This document shows positions 10,801 to 21,184 of a stretch of 64,000 nucleotides of DNA, in pieces. How positions within the stretch are numbered: position 1 is the first letter of the stretch; every line of letters starts with the position of its first letter. The notes beneath the pieces are model-generated. The model saw only the letters and a list, made by a program, of their open reading frames with translations, did not search any database and was not told where the DNA came from. The position numbers and the translations under genes are program-made. This DNA is from Metaphire vulgaris (Eukaryota; Annelida; Clitellata; Crassiclitellata; Megascolecidae): the NCBI GenBank assembly GCA_018105865.1, contig CM030869.1, positions 4,648,025 through 4,712,024 on the forward strand, in the 5' to 3' direction.

Positions 10801-13800
10801 TAAACGTGACCCTTTGGACCAAAAGGATTGCAACACAGGATATGTATGGCAACCATTAATGTTGGAAAAATATATTGTTCATTATAATACACTCAATACA
10901 GTCCTTCCACAATTATATTCATCTTTGAGCAATTTACACATTTAAAGTCCAAGTTACTTAACCCTTTGAACACAGGCTGCCCATTTAAAAAACACCTGAA
11001 CCCTGGGTTTCTGGGCATATTTTCGACTTTCAGAAACATTCAAATTTTGACACACACATCATTCAGTAGGCATAAATACATTAGTAGAAGCTAATGTGGG
11101 CCATTAGAGGTGTGCACCAATCTTGGTCACTCAACATATCTGTGGTGTAATAGCAGAGTAGTGTGAGACCGGTATAGAGGCATGCCAGGTCATTGTCAGA
11201 CAATATTGGGCTGGTATACCAGCCCACGGTATACCAAACACGGTATACAAGTACGGTATACCAAACACTCATCAACTATAACTTTTAATTGAACATTGAA
11301 TGCAAGAGCAAAGTTTTATACCAATAACATTGCTGCTACCTCTATGAAACATGTTACTGTCATAAAGTTCACATTTAGCTCACCAAGACACATATTAAAA
11401 TCATTATAATTTCAATTGTGTTAATTACAATCATTAAGTCACCATAACGACATGAGAAATAGAGCATTATTGTTAACTGAACAGTTTTTTTGTCCATCCA
11501 TATTTCCACGTTTTGACTTATTTGAGAGCAACAATGGCTTTATTACTTTTCTCAGAATACTATATTCCACTGCCAATTATTGTACAGACTAAGCTGTATA
11601 CTAAGAATACTGTTAACTGAAATCCAATAGCATTTAGATCAAAGCTTTCAGTAAAATGTAAATGTAAATGTAAATGTAATGTAAATGTAAATGTAAATGT
11701 AATTAGCTATTTACATTGCGCCTAATCAATAAATGTTAGCAAGCGCATTACAATTAATGTCAATTATGTTAATTATTATATGCACAATTAAACAGGTGTG
11801 TCTTCAAATTTTTACGGAAAGCGACGGGCGACTTTATGCTCCGTAGCGCTGGTGGAAGGGCGTTCCAGGCATGGGGTCCGGCGTACGAGAAGGCTCGTTG
11901 CCCCATGACTGTCCGAAGACGAGGTTTCTGGTATTGGCTAGTAGATGCTGATCGTAGGCCTGGTCTACCAATGGCGGTTGATGTTGGCTGGAGCAGATCG
12001 GCCAGATAGGTCGGACAAAGGCCATTCTGTGCACAGAACATCAGCGTGCATAGTTTGTGTTGTATCCGTGACTGGACTGGAAGCCAATGGAGTTCGCGAA
12101 GCGCTGGAGTGACGTGGTCTCGAGGTTTTAGGTCCAGCACCAGACGTGCAGCAGCATTTTGTACGCGCTGCAGGTTGGCCAGTGTAGACTTTGGAAGGCC
12201 GGCAAGAACAGAATTACAATAGTCTAGTCTGGACAGAACAAACGCAGAAACCAGTTGCGAGGCGACTTCTTTGCCAGCGATTCGACAAATCAGTACCTAC
12301 CATCTGATAATACTGAGCCAGATTCTGAACAGCGTCATAACCATCTTGTTCCAGAACCTTGCGAGACGTTTCTGGATTTGCTCCATCCTAAAAGAAAACA
12401 AGACAAATGGAATTTTGTTGCATCATGTCCGCAGGAAAATTTAAAATATTTTAAATTGGAAATTGCAAAACTATATTTCAGTTATGGCAAAATCGATTAA
12501 AGGATCTTGTCTGAAGGTAAACAAATATTATAAAATAGCAGCCCATCTAATTAAAATCATTTAGGTAAATGAGTAAAAAAGTAAAAATTTAAATGTAAAA
12601 AATCAGCATATATATATATATACATACACGTATATACTAATGAGCTCAAAACCAATTATATAACAATACTTTAATAATCACCTTGCAATAAATATATACA
12701 TATATTTTGTAATATGCACAAACCGTCATGGCTACCTTTTATTGCAATTAAATTAAAATAACCAGCATCAAAAATAAAGCCATACCAAAATCAAATAAGT
12801 CCCCCCCCCAAAAAAAACAACAAACAATTAACATAAACAAAAAAATTCAGTAACACTCTAAACTTCATCTTAAGATACTAGGCAAAGCACCTCAGGACTC
12901 CTCTGAACATTACATTCCCATTAATGACACGTCATATACTACCACTTAGTCACTGCATTCAACTCCTGCCATATTCAACTTCGTTTCATAGAACGTTAAT
13001 TACAATCATTAAGTCAATAACATTAGTCAAGTCAATTACACGTTAATTTTATACTCAACTTATCACTTATGCATGAAATAATCCAAGTAAGTTCATGCTA
13101 ACTTGTTCATCTATGTATAACCATGAAAAATGATTAAAGCTAGGTTATACAGATCAACACACTACTCACAATAATGGAATTCATCTCTTCCAAGTGATTA
13201 CAAATCTTGCCTTCATCTTCATGCAGAAACCAACTTCTCTGCTGTGAGTCGTCTTTTGCAGCAACCAGCTCTTTGAGAATACAGTTCAATCGGAAAGCAT
13301 CGCTGCTCTCTTCCAAACTTTGTGTCTGTCAACAAAAAATTCCTCAACTAAAACAGTTCCCAAAACATTCCCCCCATGTCCAATAAATATAAGCTTTACT
13401 AATACACAACGATAGAACCAGCAAAACCACCACAACATTCCAAAATCACCATTTTGTTAAAGGTTGTTAGCAGTTAATCAGTCCTAAGAACAAAGACTGG
13501 TCCTTTTAACCTTGACCGTCTAACCGGTCCTTTAAAACCAGCGGTTTTAACAACCCTAATTCTGTTGCTGCACTTTTCAGTATAATTATCATTGTCCTGA
13601 TTGGATTGAATTTAATTAAACTTTATTTGCATAATTTTGCACTTGATTATCACAATTATGATGCAATCCCAACAATTTCTTACAGAAGATCACTAAACAT
13701 CATGCCTTTCAAAACCTCTGCCTACAAATTCACTATCTGCAAACAACACGGCAGCAAAATCACTTCATTCCTCACAAGAGCATCATAAAATTCAACTTAT

Positions 13801-16800
13801 TCTTGTCTATTATTATTCTTATGAAAACAATATTATCTTTGTTTATTTATTAAACCAATTTAAGGGTAAGTCACCTGAGTACTACCATGTAATAGGAATA
13901 GGCTTTGGGTATTTGCAGGTTATTTCAGTGCTTCATTCTAAAGCGATCGTTCAAAGTTCGTCTCTTCACCAGCACATTACATCAAAGTTGTAAGAATGAT
14001 TGGTTATTACTTAAAATAATTACTCTACATATAATTTCAACTATTATTATTAAAGTAATTAACATTAATAATTAATATTAATATTAATGCAAATAATTCT
14101 AAGTTAAACAAAGCAAGAAAAGTGTGTTGGTACTTGATTACGTGTCACATCCTCCATGATTTTGTCAATCACGCCTTTAAACTCTGGAATTCGATTTGAC
14201 AGCATCGACAACATAGTATTAACAGCAACTTTTGACTTTTCGAAGCTCAACAGCGTGCTTCGTCGCACCTGCTCCACTAACTCATTGCCAAGGCCATCAA
14301 CATTAGCTTCCAATTCTTTCTTACGACAAAATTCCTGAAGAAATCTTTCATTTTTGCATAACTTCTGTTCTGTACAGTTTTTCACTTCACATTCACTGTT
14401 CAGTTTATTTGTAGATTGCAAGCGCATAGCAGTTGTGTTTCTAACTTCAACTGATGATGCAGCACAGACTTCAGAGTCTTTGTCGACTGCCTCTGCTTGA
14501 CTCTTTGCAGGCAACATCTGAGACACTTCAAGTGAACATGGAGGCACTGGCGCATGTCTTCGAACCTTCAGTTCTTGAATATTTACATCTGGAAAATAAA
14601 ATATCAATTTAAAATACATCATCTCCACTTTCTGCCTGCATGACAGCAACAGTTAGCATTTAAAATACACAGATACAGTGCTCAGTCACACACGCACACA
14701 CGCACATAGTGCAAATCAAAAAGGTTAAGCAAAACATAAATGGCTATAGAATAAAAGAATTTAAATTTCTGTAAAATATATCATACAGAATAAGCAAATA
14801 TCTATAAGAGATATACACATAAACACAGCAGTTTCATAATAGATAAATAATAAAATGCTGACCTTTTGCAGAATCGTCATTCCTGGCTGAACTAAGTTCA
14901 TCCTGTGGTGGACAAAGTGTTTGTCTCAATTGATGCTGTTCAAGGAATTGCTTTCGATGAGTTTCTAATTTTCTGAAAAAATGATGAAAATCATACTGTC
15001 GCCAGAATCACTACACAAGTTAACAATTCTACTAAGCCACAGGTTTTCAAAATATTGTCATTGGGTAATGTAATAAGTAATAGCCAAACTAATTCAGAAT
15101 TGTTACCAAATTTGAGAAACAATCCATCATCCAATATCCTCAAATCTTTCTCCAGAATGCCCTGTTGAACACTATTAACCCTTTGGACTAGTAAAGCCAG
15201 TATTCCGGTTTCATAACCTATTGGTTATACAAATTGCTGTTGACAAAGAGTTAACATTTTTAACCAGAGATATATTTGCTGCACCAACCTCTTCACCTGC
15301 TGCTGTGTTATTAAATTTATTTTGCTAATTATTCATCAAAGTAAAGAGCATCATTTTGTTGACTGCAAATTAAGTTTACTGTATACAATTTGCAAACATA
15401 AATGACAGAATAAATCAACAACAAACATATCAACAAGTGAACAATTTATTGTGAGCTGGTAGCCAAAGGGTTTCAGAGAATTTTGGAACCTCCATAAAAT
15501 TTTAAATACACAGAATATACTAAATAGCACAGTGACATTTCATGCCAAATCACTGCTAACCCTTACTGGTAAACCACCATATACTTTGTAAATATATAGT
15601 TACATTACATATATACTCAGTTCCAGTAGTTTAAGGGTCAATTAAAAATCTTCCAGATCTCAGCGTTAAACCCAAATCATTGTAACTGCTAATTTCACTA
15701 ACTGATCATGAAAATAGATCAATTTGCATCACTCAAAATTTGCATAATTTCAATTTGAAGTGGGGAATGGCTGTTTAAACAATGTATTTTAAATTTTGGT
15801 TTGTCAGTCCATTCAATTATCAGAAACTTGAGGGAATCAAATAACTAACAAATGTTGAAACTAAACTGTTACATACAATCATGCTATACAAACAATTTGT
15901 AACAAGAAAATCTGCAGCTAGCAATTTAAAAGCCTGTTAAACTGAGTTTCTTTCAGACAACAATCCAATTAATTTATATTTTAAAAATTAAATATCCCAA
16001 ACCGAAATTATAGTTTCTTATTCATCTAAGTGTAAAACGTAAGAGATTATATGGTCAGTGAAGGCTTACCCAAGATTTTTTAACTGCTCTACTTTAGATT
16101 TTTCAGGTAAAACTTTTGCCTGTTGCTTAACTGCATCAATGGCTCTGTCAATGGACTTGAGAACCTCCAATACATCAATCTACAAATAAATTATTTCATT
16201 ATTATCATTATCATTATTATTATTGACATCACAAATTATGTGGCACCATCAGAACAGCTGCGGCTAAAACCATATACACTTTGACAAACTAATTAAGCAG
16301 CAAAATCCAATAAGGATTTCTAAAGAAACTGATCTCTCACCAAACTCAGCAGCTTAAGCAGAAAGGGAAATAACAGTTGATTGCAACTGTGAGAGCAGTC
16401 TGCTGCTGCAGCAATCATTCATGGCAGATCAATGAAACCAGAGACATAATTGTAGCAGCATGGATCGTCCGGGACTTTGTAAGTGAATGTGGATCACCCG
16501 ATGACAAGTCCAGGGTTCAGGAACCGAGCTGTTGCAACTTCCCTTGAAGAAGCAACAGCACATGATCAGCCAAAAATTGGTGGTAACAAAGATGAGGCAA
16601 GCTGCTAGAATTAGGACCAGGCAGAGACACTGTTCTTCCAAATCTTGTTCATTGAAAACATGGCTGATGCTAGACCAATACAGCATTTTAAACCCTCTTT
16701 GCAGCATCCATCAGATGACTGGAGACTGCCTAGATATATGAAGCTTTCAGATGATTCCACTACCTCCATGTCCATGTATATTAGTGTGGGTTTACAGCTG

Positions 16801-17008
16801 GACCCCAGATTTTGTAAGTGGGTCTTTTTCCAGGAGGCTTTCATACACAGGACAGCAGCGGCGGTAGTGAAATCAGATAAGATCTCGACTACTTGACCAT
16901 CTGGAGTAAAAAACAGTGCAGTGTCATCAGCATACACTAAGTCCAACATAGTATGTGAGCCAATAGTAACTCTATGGTTTGATGACATGTGTTCCAGAAT
17001 CAAGTGGA

Positions 17009-17056
<48 letters not shown>

Positions 17057-18814
17057 AAACATTTATAAAGTGCAAATTTGCAGTGCAGTAAATGCTCTAT
17101 TGTCAGTCAGTGTTGGCTATTAAACAAGAGAGTCTTCAGCTTCTTTCTGAATGAAAGTAATGACTGCTCAGAGCAAGCGATGCACAGTGGTGTCGGGAGG
17201 GAGTTCCAGAAGGTTGGTCCAGCAATAGCCAGACTGCGGTCTCCGTATTTTGTCTGGGTCCGAGGGGTAACAACTGTGCCGCTTGCGGCAGAGCGTAGAC
17301 CCTTGTGGCCAAAATGCTCGGCAATCGGACGGAACATTTCGCACAGGTACGGTGATGCCAGGTTGTTCTGGGCCTTGAATGTGATCGTCCCCACCTTGAA
17401 CTTCACGCACTGGCAGACCGGTAACCAGTGGAGCTCTTGTAGAGCAGGTGAGATGCAATCGAACTTCTTCTTCTGTGTCACTAGGTGTGCCGCCGCATTC
17501 TGGACACTTTGAAGCCTTTGCAGCAGGTAATCGTTAACACTGTTTATGCTATACAGAAAAGAGCTGGGGCAAGCACACAGCCTTGTCGCACATCGGATGT
17601 CTACCTGGGGTCCAAAACTGCGGAATTTGTCAAAAGTATCTGCTATCTAGGTTCCAACATATGAAGCATGGCCAACTCATGCGGGAAATCCATCAGACAT
17701 ATGGAAATTGCTTCCACTGCTCTACAGCAACTTGGAAGAATATGGAAACAATGTAGGTTGAGCATCGAGACCAAATTCCATCTCTACAAGTGTTTCATCC
17801 TATCCATCCTTCTTTACGACAGCAAAACCTGGGCAATGGCCAAACAGGGCTCGATGAGACTGTAAGCATATGAACCGCCAATGTCACCTGGGACTCTTTG
17901 GACACATCACTAGACTACCGACCGACATGCCAGCATCAGCTGTGCTGCAGCTTGCTGCCACAACAGAGACCCTTCATACACTGGCTAAAGTAGGCCATGC
18001 AGCAGACCGCCCACAGCTTGGTGTTACCACATCCATAATGACTGCAGACTGCCTCCACTTGAAGCACTTCACTCTGCACAGGACAGGACTTCATGGCGAG
18101 AAATCGCTATGGCCACCAAGGCTACAAGCGAAAATTTATTTATTTATTTCTTCTCATGGTATTTCGACTTCTCTAGATTAATGAAGTCAGCATTTACATT
18201 GTGAAATTTTTAACATGAAATTTATTTAAGTTTTAAATGACGAGCGGAAACGGAAGGTTCAGTGTTGACATGTTTGCCACGAAATTTCTACGAGGCATCA
18301 AAACTTGAGGTTTACCACAAATAATCTAGCGCTCACTGTGGTCATCACGAGACTGGGGTCAGTGTTGGCTGCACATTCGACGCCTCGAAATATCCTGCAC
18401 AATTGGAAGGGCGCCGGTCCCCTAAAATAGTGTCATTCAGCCCTGCCCAATCGTTGTGCAAAGGAAACGTCATGCGATGAATAGACCGGCATTTGGCGCC
18501 ATAGAAGTTGATCGATTGTCCAATGAATGTTGTTCTAAGTAAAGCACCATAAAAGACACAATAGCCATATCATAGGCTACTCAAGCAAAACAACTGAGCG
18601 AGCGGGGTCTTAGTATCTGGCTGCATATGTGTACCTCGTCTGGCTGCAGATAATTTGAAGGCACGTAGCCAATCTGTCCCTTGGCGCTGTAGACGTGCAG
18701 CCAGTCGGACTTGGGCCCTCCGTCGATGTCGTCGATGGCCGTGAATCTATCGCCGACGTCGAACGACAGAGCCCCCAAATCGCTTCCATCGAACTTATAC
18801 ACGGCGCGATACAT
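4466..18814 (-). CDS. NCKIPSD: NCKIPSD/SPIN90 homologue, complete gene (12 exons, about 654 aa)
   Basis: Homologue of NCK-interacting protein with SH3 domain (SPIN90/DIP/WISH), a cytoplasmic adaptor that binds NCK and mDia and uses its C-terminal domain to activate the Arp2/3 complex and nucleate linear actin filaments. Exons (minus strand, in order): 18635-18814, 16070-16179, 14863-14972, 14134-14588, 13170-13325, 12301-12387, 10564-10620, 10293-10431, 9277-9357, 7745-7966, 6688-6860, 4466-4660. All have AG/GT borders and matching phases, 1965 nt in total including TGA. SH3 domain at residues 1-60 (begins MYRAVYKF; later [14 protein letters not shown]); low-complexity linker with a PVPP stretch at about 134-200; leucine-rich C-terminal domain from about 290 to the end, with family blocks [52 protein letters not shown]. 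The vertebrate protein is about 720 aa. Uncertain points: the exon 4 donor (14134 or 14149) and the 57-nt exon 10564-10620. Introns are full of LINE and hAT insertions. Confidence 0.93.
4796..4881. repeat. (TA)n microsatellite
   Basis: About 85 bp of nearly pure TA in the last NCKIPSD intron. Confidence 0.95.
5187..6666 (+). mobile_element. L2/CR1-like LINE, 5'-truncated reverse transcriptase
   Basis: RT blocks in order, split over frames: [34 protein letters not shown] (motif A), [15 protein letters not shown] (motif B), [13 protein letters not shown] (YADD), NPAKTEFLW. An in-frame stop at 5538 and several shifts make it dead. Ends in a (TAAA)n tail at 6644-6666, about 20 bp from the NCKIPSD exon 11 donor, antisense to the gene. 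Confidence 0.92.
6688..6860 (-). CDS. NCKIPSD: NCKIPSD exon 11
   Basis: Residues 533-590: [20 protein letters not shown] and [16 protein letters not shown]. Acceptor TTGTTCAG, donor AAG|GTTTGT. The A-rich tail of a LINE copy ends only about 20 bp downstream of the donor. Confidence 0.93.
7169..7222. repeat. (ATT)n microsatellite
   Basis: Imperfect ATT run inside an NCKIPSD intron, followed by ACAATTTCTATAGCACAGTA, the 3'-end signature of the L2-like LINEs of this genome. Probably a LINE tail. Confidence 0.8.
7336..7589. mobile_element. 254-bp hAT-type MITE with TTTTTTGCTTGTCA motifs
   Basis: Ends CAGGCCCGTACGAAG / CGTTCCGACGCCACTG (imperfect inverted repeats), flanked by the exact duplication TATTCCTA (7328-7335, 7590-7597). 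Contains two copies of the TTTTTTGCTTGTCA-like motif. Sits in the intron between NCKIPSD exons 10 and 11. Confidence 0.87.
7745..7966 (-). CDS. NCKIPSD: NCKIPSD exon 10
   Basis: Residues 459-533: [28 protein letters not shown] and [14 protein letters not shown]. Acceptor ATTTTAG, donor GAAG|GTGAAA, phases 1/1. Confidence 0.93.
8383..9105 (-). mobile_element. PIF/Harbinger transposase remnant
   Basis: Minus-strand reading of about 9015-8880 gives [13 protein letters not shown] followed by [10 protein letters not shown], stop, FHT, then in another frame NIEAVSNG. This matches the HARBI1-type core (GCIDGTHIPI..P...NE..Y.NRK.FHSINVQ). The catalytic Asp of CIDGTH is Asn, and stops are present. 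GGGACCAGATTCACAAAA at 8380 may be a terminal sequence. Outer limits are uncertain. Confidence 0.65.
9277..9357 (-). CDS. NCKIPSD: NCKIPSD exon 9
   Basis: Residues 432-459: [20 protein letters not shown], matching vertebrate [20 protein letters not shown]. Acceptor CTTTGCAG, donor TATG|GTAAGG, phases 1/1. Confidence 0.92.
9406..9427. repeat. (CA)n microsatellite
   Basis: Short CA run in an NCKIPSD intron. Confidence 0.85.
10293..10431 (-). CDS. NCKIPSD: NCKIPSD exon 8
   Basis: Residues 386-432, containing [16 protein letters not shown] and [11 protein letters not shown], among the best conserved blocks of the family. Acceptor GTTTTAG, donor AAGG|GTATTT, ends in phase 1. Confidence 0.92.
10564..10620 (-). 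CDS. NCKIPSD: NCKIPSD candidate micro-exon 7 (57 nt, in frame)
   Basis: Nineteen codons ([19 protein letters not shown]) between an AG acceptor and a good donor (GAG|GTAAGA), phase 0/0, so inclusion or skipping keeps frame. The vertebrate protein runs straight from YYQM to EHRASLR, so this peptide would be an insertion in the helical domain. It may be a real lineage-specific or alternative exon. Confidence 0.5.
10640..11640. other. NCKIPSD intron sequence without coding signal
   Basis: AT-rich. The only structure seen is a cluster of CGGTATACCA-like repeats at 11170-11270, reminiscent of hAT subterminal repeats; no matching ends or target duplication were found. Confidence 0.4.
11645..12275 (-). 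mobile_element. L2/CR1-like LINE 3' fragment with (ATGTAA)n tail
   Basis: Minus-strand reading [76 protein letters not shown]. The tail is ATGTAA repeats at 11655-11705. The 5' end stops within about 25-50 bp of the NCKIPSD exon 6 donor. Confidence 0.9.
12301..12387 (-). CDS. NCKIPSD: NCKIPSD exon 6
   Basis: Residues 338-366, phase 0/0, ending NLAQYYQM (vertebrate LVAYYQM). Acceptor CTTTTAG, donor ATG|GTAGGT. A LINE fragment begins within about 25-50 bp of this donor. Confidence 0.88.
12500..13169. other. NCKIPSD intron, no gene
   Basis: AT-rich intronic sequence with short poly-A and TA runs (near 12600 and 12810). Nothing else recognised. Confidence 0.5.
13170..13325 (-). CDS. NCKIPSD: NCKIPSD exon 5
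   Basis: Residues 286-337, phase 0/0, including [18 protein letters not shown], which matches the family block KDDAQQRSWALYEDEG. Acceptor TTGACAG, donor ATT|GTGAGT. Confidence 0.92.
13458..13557. mobile_element. Small hAT-like MITE (GTTAAC-type ends)
   Basis: Ends AAGGTTGTTAGCAG / TTTTAACAACCCTA, with ACCGGTCC repeats inside, the same family as 33134-33399. Flanks ATTTTGTT and ATTCTGTT resemble a mutated 8-bp duplication, but the exact border is off by a base. Confidence 0.55.
14134..14588 (-). CDS. NCKIPSD: NCKIPSD exon 4 (linker and start of C-terminal domain)
   Basis: Residues 134-285. Contains the short proline stretch HAPVPPC and, near its end, [21 protein letters not shown], the start of the conserved Arp2/3-activating domain. 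The acceptor TTCCAG is clear. Two phase-0 donors are possible 15 nt apart (CAA|GTACCA at 14133, GAT|GTGACA at 14148); neither is a strong consensus. Confidence 0.82.
14863..14972 (-). CDS. NCKIPSD: NCKIPSD exon 3
   Basis: Residues 97-134, beginning [14 protein letters not shown]. Acceptor TTTTTTCAG, donor AAAAG|GTCAGC, ends in phase 1. Joins exons 2 and 4 without breaking frame. Confidence 0.85.
14990..16069. other. NCKIPSD intron, no gene
   Basis: About 1.1 kb of AT-rich sequence with no recognisable repeat or coding signal on either strand. Confidence 0.5.
16070..16179 (-). CDS. NCKIPSD: NCKIPSD exon 2
   Basis: Residues 61-97, helical: starts [17 protein letters not shown], equivalent to the vertebrate segment directly after the SH3 domain. 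Acceptor TTGTAG, donor CTTGG|GTAAG, ends in phase 2. Confidence 0.88.
16612..17610 (-). mobile_element. LINE fragment (different family), interrupted by another LINE
   Basis: Minus-strand 17600-17530 reads [16 protein letters not shown] (RT motif B) and resumes at 17000-16615 with [26 protein letters not shown] and ESFIYLGS. The two parts of one RT are therefore separated by the insertion at 17005-17527. Multiple defects. Confidence 0.8.
17005..17527 (-). mobile_element. L2/CR1-like LINE 3' fragment nested in another LINE
   Basis: Minus-strand [47 protein letters not shown]; tail (AAT)n at 17008-17056. It interrupts the RT of 16612-17610. Confidence 0.88.
17615..18140 (+). mobile_element. 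LINE fragment, post-RT domain
   Basis: Plus-strand [46 protein letters not shown] and [12 protein letters not shown], the typical C-terminal region of endonuclease/RT LINEs. Opposite orientation to the adjoining fragment, ends near TTTATTTATTTA. Confidence 0.75.
18635..18814 (-). CDS. NCKIPSD: NCKIPSD exon 1 (SH3 domain)
   Basis: Codes residues 1-60, phase 0 at the end (GAG|GTACAC). ATG at 18814-18812; the GTG one codon upstream is not needed, because the family starts MYRA. Contains an SH3 fold with the conserved [10 protein letters not shown] and acidic RT-loop segments. Confidence 0.93.
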
Positions 18815-19114
18815 CACAACAACAACGCCGACGACTGCTTCTTATGAGCATCGTTCACAGAGCACAATAGCGCAACAAAATTCGAACAATAACATGAACT
18901 TAGTAAGTATGCGTGCTTGTGACTTTAATTCATTCGCTTCTTTAGCGCTTGTATTACAAAATACGTACGAATTAGCTTTTTCTTATGCGCTTTTCGGTCT
19001 TACCCACATTTTCAGGTTCTTGTTGTCCTGTCCTATGTACCTGCGACCCCCGGCTGCTGTACGTGGTTTGTTGGTTGAGTGGCATTTGGTACAGTGTCCT
19101 TGTTGGATTACAGG
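18815..19114 (-). promoter_or_regulatory. Probable NCKIPSD 5' leader/promoter
   Basis: The 300 bp between the NCKIPSD ATG and the hAT element at 19115. No core promoter motif is clear. Assigned by position. Confidence 0.3.
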
Positions 19115-19434
19115 TAGAGCTGGGTCGATTACGATTATTTTTTCCGATTACGATTACGATTATTTTCGATTATTTTTCACGATTACGATTTTGATTACGA
19201 TTACGGTTTTTTAAATAATCGCGATTTCGATTTCGATTATTTCACAGTACCTTTAGAAACTGGCTTTCCCGTCATATTTTACAGTATTCGGCAATCCTCT
19301 GTGTATCGATGCTCAGTTGGTCTTCAACAGGGATATTTCTACACCCCTAACACCCCCAACACCCCCAATTTGAGGTCGACACCCCCTAACATTTGGTGAT
19401 GTGACAATGATATGCATACAGAATGCATATTTAT

Positions 19435-19860
19435 TTATTTATTTATTGACAATTTATATAGCGCAGTACGCAAGGCTAAGGCCTACAACAAGAGCGCTTA
19501 ACACAATTCATATCCAATATTAAATAAATGTGTCTTCAAATTTCTAATGAAAAGTCCAGCTGAGACTGCTCCAGCCACATTGTCTGGAAGAGAGTTCCAC
19601 AGGGCGGGATTCCCCCGCGCGAATGATCTTTCCCCAAACTTAGGGGTCTTGGACGGGAGAGGGACCAACAACTGCACTCTCCGACTGGACCTAAGAACCG
19701 ATCTCCTCTCGATCACAGTCGACCTTCGTACAAGCACAGTTAGATAATCAGGACAGAGTAGATCGTGTAAAGCCCGAAACGTAAGCCAACAGCGCTTGTA
19801 GACAATGCGCTGTGGAACACGGAGCCAGTGGAGTCGATTTCTAAGGAGAGGAGTGGTTAG
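19435..19860 (-). mobile_element. L2/CR1-like LINE 3' fragment
   Basis: Minus-strand [47 protein letters not shown], with a (TAAA)n tail at 19435-19444. Nested inside the hAT element. Confidence 0.88.
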
Positions 19861-20454
19861 CCCTGAACACCCCCAAACAGGCCCATTCAGAGGGGGGCTA
19901 GGATGGCCATTCGGCCCGGGCCTCCATCATTTTGGGGGCCTCCCTTTGTTTCCTTGTCGAGAATTCTGGGAGAGCTAGAAAGCTAGATAGCTACTACTAG
20001 AAGGGGCCTCAAAATTTGGTGATGACCTTTTTACTTGTTGATAATTTTGGGATTTTGGGAAAGCTAGGAAGGTATTCTGCGGTCCTCAAAATTGGTGATT
20101 ACCTTTTTTCGCTTGTCAAAATTTTAATTGTTGGGAAGGCTAGGAGCTAGAGGCCTCGAAATTCCAACTGGCCTGGACCTCCTTCAGCCTCTGAAGAGCC
20201 CTGCCCCCAAATGGAGAAATAGACCCCACAACTTTATCCTCGGATGACTTTTTTTGCTTGTCAGACTTTTTGTGAGTCTCTATAACGTTTTTTTGCTTGT
20301 CAGCCTTTTTCGGTAGAGACTTCCAAATTTCGACACTCCCAGATTTTCCCGACACCCCAAATTCCCAATCCCACAATCCTAGAAATAAACACACCCCAGA
20401 TTTTCCCGACACCCCACCCCAATTCACAATCCTAGAAATAACCCTGGTCTTCAA

Positions 20455-20785
20455 TCTACTTAAAGGATCGAGCCTGGGTGGCAAGACCGATATCGTCAGC
20501 GTATCCAAACTTCCTACTGATGGTACCAGGTAGGCCTAAGTCGTTTGTAGGCCTATAGGCCTACAAATTGAATAACGTGGGGGCTAGAACTGGACCCTAT
20601 GGTAGACCGTTTCGCTGACGTCTCCAGGAGCTGACATCTTCTCCCAAGTGAACCGTCTGTCAGAGATGAGTAATTCCACAAGTTGACAGAACCAGGGTGG
20701 CAAATTGAGCGAGAGTTTGTACATTAAACCCACCTGACACACCGTATCGAAAGCTGCTGTCAAACCCAGAAAGATGGTACCTGTC
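20455..20785 (-). mobile_element. LINE reverse transcriptase fragment
   Basis: Minus-strand TIFLGLTAAFDTVCQVGLMY followed by KLSLNLPPWFCQLVELLISD: RT motif A region of a LINE that differs from the L2-like copies nearby. Short and broken, nested in the hAT element. Confidence 0.6.
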
Positions 20786-21184
20786 TTTAGACGCTGTTGA
20801 ATCCATTTTCAATGAAAATCTGATAATCAACGGTAAATTGATCTTTCTTTGAATCGGAAATATTGTATAATATCACTTACGGGAATAATCGAAAAATAAT
20901 CGCGATTTCGATTATTTTTTCGACGATTATCGATTATTTCGATTTATTTGATAATCGTGTCGATTACGATTACGATTTTTTCAAAAATCGCGATTTCGAT
21001 TTCGATTTCGATTAATCGACCCACCCCTAATTACAGGCAGCTCATCTATAATTTTCACTGTTTATCATCAGTAACAAGTCAAAGCACATTGAGACATTAC
21101 AAAAAAATTTTGCCCTAAGGTTGACTCAGCCTTCTTTCACCAGATGGCAATGGCAACTGAGTAGCGGACTAATCCGCGGAGTAA

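Larger units (their letters stand above)
19115..21029. mobile_element. hAT-type element with CGATTA subterminal arrays, interrupted by LINEs
   Basis: Ends TAGAGCTGGGTCGATTA / TAATCGACCCACCCCTA, flanked by the exact 8-bp duplication ATTACAGG (19107-19114, 21030-21037). Both ends carry dense GATTACGATTATTTTCGATT arrays (19120-19235, 20885-21015), likely transposase-binding repeats. No transposase is visible; the interior is filled by LINE fragments and another repeat with TTTTTTGCTTGTCA motifs (20020-20310). Confidence 0.85.
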
